This document shows, piece after piece, positions 7,842 to 15,374 of a DNA stretch of 25,851 nucleotides; position 1 is the stretch's first letter; each line of letters starts with the position of its first letter. The translations under genes were made by a program, and so were the position numbers. This DNA comes from Anaerolineales bacterium UBA4823 (GTDB taxonomy: Bacteria > Chloroflexota > Anaerolineae > Anaerolineales > UBA4823): contig DHFN01000118.1 of NCBI GenBank assembly GCA_002402275.1, positions 1 to 25,851 on the forward strand. Reading direction: 5' to 3'. The notes beneath the pieces were generated by a model, which made no database searches, was not told where the DNA came from, and saw only the letters and a list, made by a program, of their open reading frames with translations.

Positions 7842-9350
7842 TTGAATAATTTCAACTTTTCCTTACCGCGTTTGGTGTCCCTCAGTTTTATTGCGTTGCT
7901 TTGTTTTGGGTTAATGGCGTGTTCCAGCTCTTATTTAGACAACGTGAGTGGAGTTCAAGATTCTTTTCCTATCGCAGCGGTGTTCCGTGAGTATTATGAT
8001 CAGGTGGGGGGGGAAAATGTCTTGGGCAAACCTATTTCACCACCGGTTCAGGAAGAAAATTTTGTTTATCAATATACCGTAAATGCAGTCTTAGTCAAAG
8101 CCACGAATCTAGAACATCAAACCGATGTATTACTTTCACCAGTTGGATTGGACCTTACATTACCTAAATATAAAGCGAAAAGCCCTATATACGAAGGATC
8201 TTTTTATGTAAATAACGTTGCGGTTTATGATGAATTTATTTCGCTCTTTCAAAAGCTGGGGGGTGAGTCTCGGGTGGGAAACCCATTAACCTCCCTTCGT
8301 TATAACCCTCTGAAGAAACGATATGAGCAACTTTTTGAAAGCGTAGGATTTTATTTTACTGAAGCTGACCCAAAAGGGATGGTTAAGTTATTGGCGTATG
8401 GGGTATGGAAATGTCAATCCGCTTGTATCTATCCATATAACAAAGAAGCTGAAGTAACTCAATCGAATGTCATTGATCCGCATTTTATTGCTTTTGTTGA
8501 TCAGGTAGGTTCCGATTTTACCGGTTTTGCAATAACAGATGCGTTCCAGACAAATGATGGGAAAATCCAACAAGTTTTTGAAAATTTAGCCTTAGAATAT
8601 ATCCCCAATCAAGATCCAGCGGTTGTGCTTATGAATATTCCTACAAGTATTGGAATATTATCTGAACAAATGGTGAATAAAACCTCCCAAGTAGATCAAG
8701 TCTTTATCCCAATAAAAGGCGAAAAGGGACATAATATTCCTAGGCAATTTTTGGATTATATCAATTTGCATGGTGGATTGGATGTTATCGGATTACCAAT
8801 TAATGAAGCTTCTCAGGTTGGAAATCAGACCTTTTGGCAATGTTTTGAAAAGCTGTGCATAGAAAAAGATGGACGATTGGCAGGGGTCTATCAAATCCAT
8901 CCAAGTGCTTTGGGACTTGAATATTTGTATCTTCATAACCCTAAAGAAGAGAATACACAGGATAAGAATACTCCAACGCTTACAAGCCCACAACCTCGAT
9001 CCACCTTGATTCCTCCTACCCTTATCCCGCAAGAACATCCTTTTGAGATGAATTTAAGGCAAGCTCATGCTTGGGTGGATGCAAACACACCTCAAGAGAT
9101 CCGATTAGTTGTGACAAAAAATCATATTCCCATCGAAGGAATTTCACCCTATTTGATTATCATTCGTCCTGATGGAGAACCTATTCGGTTTGCTATGCCA
9201 GCAACCGATGCGCAGGGAGTGTCGGTGGGGCAGATTCCAGCTATTACTGCTCCAAATGGCACTTTAATCTCCTATAAAGTTTGTATAAAACCGATTGACT
9301 TTGAAGAACAATGTGAACAAGGCGGATATCCGATTTGGGTTCAACCTTGA
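7842..9350 (+). CDS. Lipoprotein with four LGFP-like repeats and a C-terminal beta-sandwich domain
   Basis: A protein of 502 residues starting at TTG 7842, the first start codon after an in-frame stop at 7824. No better start exists, because the next ATG lies inside the lipobox. Residues 1-26 form a lipoprotein signal peptide ending in LMAC (lipidated C27). The mature part has four related units, each an aromatic-rich helix followed by a G-hydrophobic-P turn: FREYYDQVGGENVLGKPIS, FISLFQKLGGESRVGNPLT, FIAFVDQVGSDFTGFAIT and FLDYINLHGGLDVIGLPIN. Each continues into a FE-containing beta segment (QLFESVGFYF, QVFENLALEY, QCFEKLCIEK). This resembles LGFP-type cell-wall-binding repeats. A T/P-rich linker (about 365-395) leads to a C-terminal Ig-like domain of about 100 residues. 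It probably acts at the cell surface, and its substrate is unknown. Confidence 0.8.
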   Translation: MNNFNFSLPRLVSLSFIALLCFGLMACSSSYLDNVSGVQDSFPIAAVFREYYDQVGGENVLGKPISPPVQEENFVYQYTVNAVLVKATNLEHQTDVLLSPVGLDLTLPKYKAKSPIYEGSFYVNNVAVYDEFISLFQKLGGESRVGNPLTSLRYNPLKKRYEQLFESVGFYFTEADPKGMVKLLAYGVWKCQSACIYPYNKEAEVTQSNVIDPHFIAFVDQVGSDFTGFAITDAFQTNDGKIQQVFENLALEYIPNQDPAVVLMNIPTSIGILSEQMVNKTSQVDQVFIPIKGEKGHNIPRQFLDYINLHGGLDVIGLPINEASQVGNQTFWQCFEKLCIEKDGRLAGVYQIHPSALGLEYLYLHNPKEENTQDKNTPTLTSPQPRSTLIPPTLIPQEHPFEMNLRQAHAWVDANTPQEIRLVVTKNHIPIEGISPYLIIIRPDGEPIRFAMPATDAQGVSVGQIPAITAPNGTLISYKVCIKPIDFEEQCEQGGYPIWVQP

Positions 9351-9355
9351 TCTTT

Positions 9356-10528
9356 TTATTTCTTTTCGGTTAATTCAACGGGTAGGTGCTGCAAATCAAT
9401 GGTTGCTTCATCGCAAAAGATCATGGCACGCTCGATTACGTTATTCAATTCACGAATGTTGCCAGGCCAATCATGCTTAATCAAAACTTCCATTGCTCTT
9501 GAGGTGACATTTTGGATGTTGGTTCCGCGATGCGGGTTGTGCTTGCGAATGAAAAACCCTACTAATTCGGGGATATCCTCTTTATGCTCACGCAGGGGAG
9601 GGACTTCAAGATCAACAACTTTTAGGCGGTAATATAAATCGGATCGAAAGGTACCATCCTCGATCATTTTTTTCAAGTTTCGATTTGACGCAGCGATTAC
9701 CTGGACATCTACTTTTATCTCATTATTTCCACCCAGCCTGCGGAAGGAATGATCATCCAGAGCCCTCAATAATTTGGATTGCGTTTCAACTGCCATAGAG
9801 GATATTTCATCCAGGAATACTATTCCACCATCTGCAGTTTCCATTAATCCCAATTTTCGTTTTTCAGCTGTGGTAAATGCTCCTTGTTCATGCCCAAATA
9901 ATTCCGATTCGAACACGGTTGGGGGTACTGCTCCACAATCTATTGCCATAAAAGGTTTATTCGCTCGCGGGCTCATTTTGTGCATCGCTTTTGCTAATAG
10001 AGATTTACCGGTACCTGTCTCGCCAGTAATCAATACTGAAACCGAAGCGGAAGCTGCTCTTTGAGCTTGCTCGAATAACCGACGCACCATGGGAGATTTC
10101 CCAATGATATAATCAATGTTCTGGAGTTGAGCTTGGCGATAAAAAGCTAACTCACGACGCAGAGCTACATTATCCGCTGCCCTTTGGAGTGTTTTTTCTA
10201 GTTGGTTAAAATTAATCGGTTTTGGCAGAAAATCGGTTGCTCCAGATTTCATAGCTTCAACTGCCATTTCAATGTCTCCATTACTTGTCATAACAATAAT
10301 AGATGGGCGGATACTCATATTGAGGGTTTCATTCAACAAACTCAAGCCATTTCCATCCGGCAACCAGATATCCAATAAGACAATATCTCCAATGCTTTGT
10401 TTTAATTTCAGTCGGGCATCAGTCAGATTTGGTGCTACGATTACTTCATAGCCGCGAGTCTCAATATAAGGCTTGACTGATTCTACAAAATCGAATTCAT
10501 CTTCAACAATCAACACTGTATATGACAC
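9356..10528 (-). CDS. NtrC-family sigma-54 activator lacking a DNA-binding domain
   Basis: A receiver domain (about residues 1-120) has the acidic pocket ED near residue 9, phosphoacceptor D53, the conserved T and K103. It is followed by a AAA+ sigma-54 interaction domain (about 140-370). Walker A is GETGTGKS, Walker B is GGIVFLDE, and the sensor/arginine region is FRSDLYYRL. The sigma-54 contact loop reads GAFTTA instead of GAFTGA. The protein ends 20 residues after ELNNVIERAM, so the usual Fis-type helix-turn-helix is absent. The next gene lies only five bases beyond the stop, so no frameshifted remnant exists. I chose GTG at 10526-10528 because GAGGAG lies seven bases upstream; the TTG two codons earlier is too close to it. 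The partner kinase gene ends 15 bases upstream. Confidence 0.92.
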   Translation of the reverse strand: MSYTVLIVEDEFDFVESVKPYIETRGYEVIVAPNLTDARLKLKQSIGDIVLLDIWLPDGNGLSLLNETLNMSIRPSIIVMTSNGDIEMAVEAMKSGATDFLPKPINFNQLEKTLQRAADNVALRRELAFYRQAQLQNIDYIIGKSPMVRRLFEQAQRAASASVSVLITGETGTGKSLLAKAMHKMSPRANKPFMAIDCGAVPPTVFESELFGHEQGAFTTAEKRKLGLMETADGGIVFLDEISSMAVETQSKLLRALDDHSFRRLGGNNEIKVDVQVIAASNRNLKKMIEDGTFRSDLYYRLKVVDLEVPPLREHKEDIPELVGFFIRKHNPHRGTNIQNVTSRAMEVLIKHDWPGNIRELNNVIERAMIFCDEATIDLQHLPVELTEKK

Positions 10529-10543
10529 AACCAATCTCCTCTA

Positions 10544-12496
10544 TCAAGGGTTAACTGTTTCACAAGCCGGGATGCGGACATAAAAGACCGTTCCACCCAG
10601 AACACTATCGTATTCTATCACCCCAGAGTGGGCTTGGATGATTCTTTGACTGATTAATAGACCTATCCCAGTCCCGTTTTGTTTGGTTGTGAAACTCACT
10701 TTCAGAATTTTATCCTTGTATTCATCTGCAATACCTGGACCATTATCTGCGATACTTACTTCAACCATTGGTTTATTTTCTTTGGATAAAATCGAATGAA
10801 CTTTAACCGCCAGATTGCCTCCTTTATCCCACATGACTTGCATCGAATTATCAATCAGGTTTTCAAACACCCGTTCTAAGGCTCGTTGATTTCCCTTAAT
10901 ATAAGGTAAATCAGGTTGCGTCTCAAAATAAGTTTGAACATTCGTCTGGTTAATTTTAAATTGTTGGCGATCAATGACTTTTTTTACCAGGATTCCCAAA
11001 TCGATTTTTTCTTTTTCAATTTCATTGATGCGGTTATAACTTAAAATGGTTTCCATCAGATCATTCAACCGGATACAATTTTGTTGTAAGCGTTGGATAA
11101 TGATTTGGTTCGGATCATCTTGAGCCATTTTCCGGGACATCCATTGCAAATTAGAACTCATATTATTGATTGGATTTCTGACATCGTGAGCGAAAATTGT
11201 AGTGAATTCGCCCAGTATTGCACTTTGTTCCATTCGCATAGATTGCTTAATCAGTTTCTCTTGCTCGGTTCGATCTTCTATGATGATCACAGCCCCACTG
11301 ACTTTTTGGTCGAAAATAATCGGGAAAAAGTTGATATCTGCCAGAAAAGATTGTCCTGACCTCCTAAATAATCGAATCGAATGTAATTGGTCATGGCTGA
11401 CGCCGTTAATGGCATTCTTGATAAATGGAGAAAGATTTTCTTCACTTATCAAAAATGATTCAATCGGCTGTTGGACGGCTTCTTTTGCAGTGTAACCTAA
11501 TATTGCCTCGGCAGCCGGATTAAGCTTGAGAATTTGGTGATTCTGGGCAATGATAATGATTCCATCTTTTACATTTTGATGAATATGACGATAGATTAAA
11601 TTCTCGCGTTCTTGGATGGCTAAATCTTTTTTGAGGTTTCGAATTTGTTGAATATATTGCAGAATTACGGTGATAAATTGGGCAATCAATTGCCATTGTT
11701 CAACTGTAAATGGGAATTTCGGAGGTTGTTGGGCAACGAGAACAACCAATCCAATCCGGGCGTCTATATCGCCAAGGGGGAGAACCCCCATCCAATTTTG
11801 ATTGTTTTGAATGGCATATTGAATTAGCTCCCGGTCAGGTGGTTCAGGATTAGACCAGATCGTGACAGATTGATATTGGATTAAGTAGTCTACTGGTAAG
11901 AGCTCTGGAAGGGATGGTTTTTCACCGAAGCGGGCAGAATTGATCAAAGCTGTATCATCTGGCATGGCTGTATATAGCCAGGCTTGCTCACAACCGATTA
12001 GTTGGGCGATCAATTCCAAACTTTTCTGAATCGTCTCTACATTTGGAGAGGTTTGGAGAAGGTGAATAATCCATTTTAATAAAGTCCAAAGCCTGCTTAA
12101 TCCATCAGATTGTCTTACCAGTTCTTGCTGGTTATGGTTAGGAATGAAGGTTAATAGTAAAACTTTGTTTCGTTCTCCAACTTGGCAACATTTTAATTCC
12201 CCTTCGATTACGGATTGGTTTTGAAAGCTTAATATGATCGGTATGCCCTCCTGATAGTTTTTCAACCAATCGGGAGGAATGCCCTGGAAAAAATCCTCCA
12301 AGGTGTATTGTTCGGTATTTGAAAATGGAATTGCTAATAATTGAATGGCTGCTGTGTTTACCAGGTAAACCTGAAGAGTTATAGGATCAATCAAAAAACA
12401 TGGCTGGGGGATTAGTTCAAGGAGGTCCTTGTATTTGTTCCAGTCATTAGATTTAAAGAGGGAAGTAATCGGTTTGGTTTGGGATGGCAATTTCAT
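10544..12496 (-). CDS. Cytosolic PAS-GAF-PAS histidine kinase, NtrB type
   Basis: A protein of 650 residues without membrane segments. It has a PAS domain (about 22-115), a GAF domain (about 150-285), a second PAS domain (about 300-415, ILKLNPAAEAILGYTAKEA), a HisKA dimerisation domain with phosphoacceptor H437 in FAHDVRNPINNM, and a HATPase domain. The HATPase has N box FENLIDNSMQVM, G1 box DNGPGIA and G2 box GTGIGLLIS. The layout and the H-x-x-R-N-P box match NtrB/HydH-type kinases that phosphorylate NtrC-like regulators. It starts 22 bases after rpoN and ends 15 bases before the activator gene, so it is the cognate kinase. The signal is probably intracellular; the GAF and PAS pockets show no obvious ligand signature. 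Confidence 0.93.
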   Translation of the reverse strand: MKLPSQTKPITSLFKSNDWNKYKDLLELIPQPCFLIDPITLQVYLVNTAAIQLLAIPFSNTEQYTLEDFFQGIPPDWLKNYQEGIPIILSFQNQSVIEGELKCCQVGERNKVLLLTFIPNHNQQELVRQSDGLSRLWTLLKWIIHLLQTSPNVETIQKSLELIAQLIGCEQAWLYTAMPDDTALINSARFGEKPSLPELLPVDYLIQYQSVTIWSNPEPPDRELIQYAIQNNQNWMGVLPLGDIDARIGLVVLVAQQPPKFPFTVEQWQLIAQFITVILQYIQQIRNLKKDLAIQERENLIYRHIHQNVKDGIIIIAQNHQILKLNPAAEAILGYTAKEAVQQPIESFLISEENLSPFIKNAINGVSHDQLHSIRLFRRSGQSFLADINFFPIIFDQKVSGAVIIIEDRTEQEKLIKQSMRMEQSAILGEFTTIFAHDVRNPINNMSSNLQWMSRKMAQDDPNQIIIQRLQQNCIRLNDLMETILSYNRINEIEKEKIDLGILVKKVIDRQQFKINQTNVQTYFETQPDLPYIKGNQRALERVFENLIDNSMQVMWDKGGNLAVKVHSILSKENKPMVEVSIADNGPGIADEYKDKILKVSFTTKQNGTGIGLLISQRIIQAHSGVIEYDSVLGGTVFYVRIPACETVNP

Positions 12497-12518
12497 TCCA
12501 ACCTAAATCATAACCTAT

Positions 12519-13955
12519 TTAAGGCGATTGATAGATCAGTTTTTTAGGTTTTAACTTTTTTCTTCCATGAGAAGGCATAATCCCTTCCATTGAACGATAT
12601 TTTGCTATTGTCCTTCGAGCCACTTTATACCCCCGTTGCATAAGGAGATCCACAAGCTCCATATCGGTTAATGGTTGTCCTTCTTCTTGGATGATCTTTT
12701 GTAGTTCAGTTCGAACTTGAAGGGAACGGTCAAAAAATTTTGAAAGAGGAATGATTTTACCTGAAGGTAATAATGCGGTCTTTCCAGAAACCGAGCGGGA
12801 AATGGTTGATTCATGGACTTCGATTTCTCGCGCCAATCTGGCACGCGTAAGCGGTTGCAGATAGGAATCACCGTTTAAGATAAAATCATGTTGGATTGTC
12901 ACGATTCTTTCCATTAATCTCACAATCGCCTGATTGCGTTGTTGTAAACATTTGACAAAAAGGGTTGCCCGTTCTAAATCAGAATGCCACTGCTCTAGTT
13001 TATCTGGGTCAGCATCCTTAATCCCTGAACGAAATAATGGATTCACCTGTAATTTTCCATCAATTGGCGAGATGACTTCCACAACAAGGGGCCCATTCTC
13101 ATCATTGTTGAGAAGTGAGATGATCACATCGGGACGATAGAACGCTCCTCGATAAGGAGTTGTGGGTTGACGCGCGTCTCCCCAATTTGCTCGAGCAGGG
13201 TAAGGATTTAAATTGCTACCCACAAAACGAGCAATCTCTTTGGCTTGGGTTATGGTTACCCCTAATAAATGGCTTAATTCTGGGTACTGTTGATGGGTTA
13301 GGAAATCCCATCCTTCCGCAATGGCTTCCTTTGTGTGAGGAGGTATATCATTGGTTTGAGAAAGAATCTCAAGTTGGACTAAGAGGGCTTGTTTCGGAGA
13401 GCTTGATCCAACCCCTAATGGATCAGCGGATTGAATGATTTTCTGGACTCGTTCTACCTGACGAGGAGAAACATGGTAGAAAGCTGCAATTTCAATCAAT
13501 GGGTTACGTAACAAACCATCTTCATCCAGACTCGTCAAGATATGGGCAGCAATTGGTCGGTCTTCGATTTCTAATTCAGAGGAGATTTGTTTAAGAACAT
13601 ACGTGGGTAAGTCTTCAGTCTCATAGGTATAGTCTTCGAAATCATTCTCTAAATCCTCTGATTCGAGCGGATGATTATGAAAATCATTCCGTGCTGATAC
13701 AAAAACAATTGGATTGGAACTATCAAGATCTTTAGGACGACTACAGATGGGACAATGCGTTGAATCCAAAAGAGGTCTTTGACAATTTGGACAGAAATGA
13801 CCTTCGACTATATCCATAGCTGGATTTGCAGCCATTTCGGATATAATTTTTTCAGATAATTCGGATATATTTAAGACTAGTAACGACATCGTCGTTGTCA
13901 GGTGGGCAGTGGGAATGGGGCGAATATCGACGGATTGGAGTTGTCGAATTAACAT
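12519..13955 (-). CDS. rpoN: RNA polymerase sigma-54 factor with inserted zinc-ribbon-like motif
   Basis: A protein of 478 residues. Region I (about 2-49) is followed by CPNC-x9-CPIC (C55, C58, C68, C71), which looks like a zinc ribbon and is not part of the classical sigma-54 layout. An acidic region II comes next (about 90-117), then the core-binding domain, a helix-turn-helix (about 372-392, LAREIEVHESTISRSVSGK) and the RpoN box ARRTIAKYRS (446-455) that reads the -24 element. A basic tail of 23 residues ends the protein. I chose ATG 13953-13955: AAGGAAG lies six bases upstream, and the sigma-54 promoter at 13996-14011 would otherwise lie inside the gene. An ATG at 14010-14012 is in frame but has no ribosome-binding site. 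The kinase and activator genes follow in the same operon. Confidence 0.95.
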   Translation of the reverse strand: MLIRQLQSVDIRPIPTAHLTTTMSLLVLNISELSEKIISEMAANPAMDIVEGHFCPNCQRPLLDSTHCPICSRPKDLDSSNPIVFVSARNDFHNHPLESEDLENDFEDYTYETEDLPTYVLKQISSELEIEDRPIAAHILTSLDEDGLLRNPLIEIAAFYHVSPRQVERVQKIIQSADPLGVGSSSPKQALLVQLEILSQTNDIPPHTKEAIAEGWDFLTHQQYPELSHLLGVTITQAKEIARFVGSNLNPYPARANWGDARQPTTPYRGAFYRPDVIISLLNNDENGPLVVEVISPIDGKLQVNPLFRSGIKDADPDKLEQWHSDLERATLFVKCLQQRNQAIVRLMERIVTIQHDFILNGDSYLQPLTRARLAREIEVHESTISRSVSGKTALLPSGKIIPLSKFFDRSLQVRTELQKIIQEEGQPLTDMELVDLLMQRGYKVARRTIAKYRSMEGIMPSHGRKKLKPKKLIYQSP

Positions 13956-13977
13956 CGTAATCTTCCTTATGCTATAA

Positions 13978-13996
13978 AACGTATTATAAATACGTT
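13978..13996. promoter_or_regulatory. 19-bp palindrome over the rpoN start site, candidate operator
   Basis: AACGTATT, three bases, then AATACGTT: two perfect eight-base arms. It begins at the last base of the -12 element and covers the expected transcription start, ending 23 bases before the rpoN ATG. A protein bound here would block promoter opening. The activator of this operon has no DNA-binding domain, so the binder must be something else. Confidence 0.5.
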
Positions 13997-14011
13997 GCAA
14001 TAAATGTGCCA
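13996..14011 (-). promoter_or_regulatory. Sigma-54 (-24/-12) promoter of rpoN
   Basis: On the minus strand the sequence is TGGCAC, five bases (ATTTA), then TTGCA. This matches the sigma-54 consensus TGGCAC-N5-TTGCW in both elements and in their spacing. The GC of the -12 element is at 13998-13997, which places the transcription start near 13986 and gives a leader of about 30 bases before ATG 13955. It is the only convincing -24/-12 site I found on either strand. It implies that rpoN, the kinase and the activator are transcribed by the sigma factor they encode. Confidence 0.7.
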
Positions 14012-14047
14012 TATTAATTTTACGTGAAATATCATTATTAATGGCAC

Positions 14048-14071
14048 TTGACAGTTAAAAACTTTAATTAT
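14048..14071 (+). promoter_or_regulatory. Possible sigma-70-type promoter in the rpoN/proline dehydrogenase spacer
   Basis: A perfect -35 TTGACA sits at 14048-14053. The -10 is imperfect: TATAAG lies 15 bases downstream and TAAGTT 17 bases downstream. It would give a leader of about 165 bases before the proline dehydrogenase gene. A second weak option nearer the gene is TTGGAA-N17-CAAAAT around 14193-14221. Confidence 0.3.
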
Positions 14072-14247
14072 AAGTTATACTAAGAAATAAGCACCATGCA
14101 ATCCCGTATCATTATTGAGGCGATCAAATTCTTGGAAATCAACTTTGGTCTTATTCTTATCAACCGATGGGGGACAGGATAATTAAGTGGCTTGGAATAG
14201 TTATCACAATTTATCAAAATCATATTTAAACTGAAGGGAGATGTCTT

Positions 14248-15210
14248 ATGTTTCGTTCTTTGTTCATTAGTATATCCAAAGCTGACTGGGCTAGACGGAT
14301 GATCATGAGTTGGAAATTCGCCTGGCGGGCTGCCCGCCGTTTCGTAGCCGGTGATAAACTGGAAGATGGTATCGAAGCCGCTCAGAATCTCAATCAAAAA
14401 AATATTAATACCACACTCGACCTCCTAGGAGAACAAACCGAAACCCTTGAACAAGCGGAAAAAGCAACTCAAAGTATACTTGAGATGTTAGAAGCCATTC
14501 AAGCTGCTCAGGTGAGATCTAATGTATCGGTAAAGCTTACTCAGCTTGGTTTGAAATTAGACAAACAGATTTGTGCAGATAATGTCCAGAAGATCCTTGA
14601 ACTGGCTAAAAAATACAACAATTTCGTCCGGATTGACATGGAAGATGCTGCTTGTGTGGATGACACGATTGGTGTTTTCAAAGAAATGCGGGTAAATAAG
14701 GGATATGAAAATGTGGGAATAGTCCTTCAAGCTTACCTCTATAGGACAGTGGATGACTTAGCAAAGTTAATGGAAATTCCCGCCCGGATTCGTTTATGTA
14801 AAGGCGCTTATAAAGAACCAGCAGATGTGGCTTTCCCTAAGAAAAAAGATGTGGATGCGAATTATGATCGCGCTGTAAAATTAATGCTAGACAGCGCCTT
14901 AAAAGCCGGTGCTCCCACCTTAAGCCCTGATGGTCGCATACCACCGATCCCGTGTATTGCCTCTCATGACGAAAATCGAATTAATTATGCAATCAAGTAT
15001 GCAAAACAAATTGGTTTGCCCAATGATGCAATCGAGTTTCAAATGCTCTATGGTATTCGTAGAGATATTCAAAGTAAATTAGCCGAACAAGGTTATCACG
15101 TCCGGATTTATGTGCCGTTTGGTACAGAATGGTATGCCTACAATATGCGCCGTCTAGCTGAACGTCCGGCGAATTTGTGGTTCTTCCTTTCTAATTTCTT
15201 TAAAAAATAG
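14248..15210 (+). CDS. Monofunctional proline dehydrogenase
   Basis: A protein of 320 residues, the size of the single-domain FAD-dependent proline dehydrogenases of Thermus and Bacillus rather than bifunctional PutA. The enzyme oxidises proline to pyrroline-5-carboxylate. Family motifs appear in order: VSVKLTQLGL, RIDMED, IVLQAYLYR, RIRLCKGAYKEP, CIASHDEN, FQMLYGIRRD, RIYVPFGTEWYAYNMRRLAERPAN. The last carries the paired arginines that bind the proline carboxylate. GAAGGGAG lies seven bases before the ATG. No pyrroline-5-carboxylate dehydrogenase gene lies in this window, and a terminator follows at 15232-15264, so it is a single-gene unit. It is transcribed divergently from rpoN. Confidence 0.95.
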   Translation: MFRSLFISISKADWARRMIMSWKFAWRAARRFVAGDKLEDGIEAAQNLNQKNINTTLDLLGEQTETLEQAEKATQSILEMLEAIQAAQVRSNVSVKLTQLGLKLDKQICADNVQKILELAKKYNNFVRIDMEDAACVDDTIGVFKEMRVNKGYENVGIVLQAYLYRTVDDLAKLMEIPARIRLCKGAYKEPADVAFPKKKDVDANYDRAVKLMLDSALKAGAPTLSPDGRIPPIPCIASHDENRINYAIKYAKQIGLPNDAIEFQMLYGIRRDIQSKLAEQGYHVRIYVPFGTEWYAYNMRRLAERPANLWFFLSNFFKK

Positions 15211-15231
15211 TCACTAGATTTTCCAACTTTG

Positions 15232-15264
15232 ATTCCCCCAAACCAATTAAGCGTTTGGGGGAAT
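15232..15264 (+). terminator. Hairpin terminator after proline dehydrogenase
   Basis: A perfect 12-bp stem, ATTCCCCCAAAC (15232-15243) with GTTTGGGGGAAT (15253-15264), and a nine-base loop. It is followed by TATTGTAATT, which is T-rich but not a clean T run. It lies 22 bases after the stop codon. Confidence 0.75.
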
Positions 15265-15374
15265 TATTGTAATTCCGCTGCAACTAAATAGACCTGTGGT
15301 ATCATCTTAATGCGGGTCTATGAATACTGGCAAATGGGCAGTCTTTATTTCAATTCATTGAATTTGGAACAATT

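Noticed and set aside
9351..9385. A terminator between the convergent lipoprotein and activator genes
   Set aside because: There is a T-rich stretch after the lipoprotein stop, but no stem of useful length.
12839..12860. TGGCACG followed by TTGCA inside rpoN on the plus strand
   Set aside because: The two elements are ten bases apart instead of five and lie within coding sequence in antisense orientation.
14042..14057. A TGGCAC on the plus strand upstream of the proline dehydrogenase gene, as a second sigma-54 promoter
   Set aside because: The -12 position reads AGTTA without the essential GC, and the TTGACA here fits a sigma-70 -35 better.
14096..14182. A 28-codon ORF starting MQSRIIIEAIKF in the leader of the proline dehydrogenase gene
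   Set aside because: It has no ribosome-binding site and no recognisable product; such a length is common by chance.
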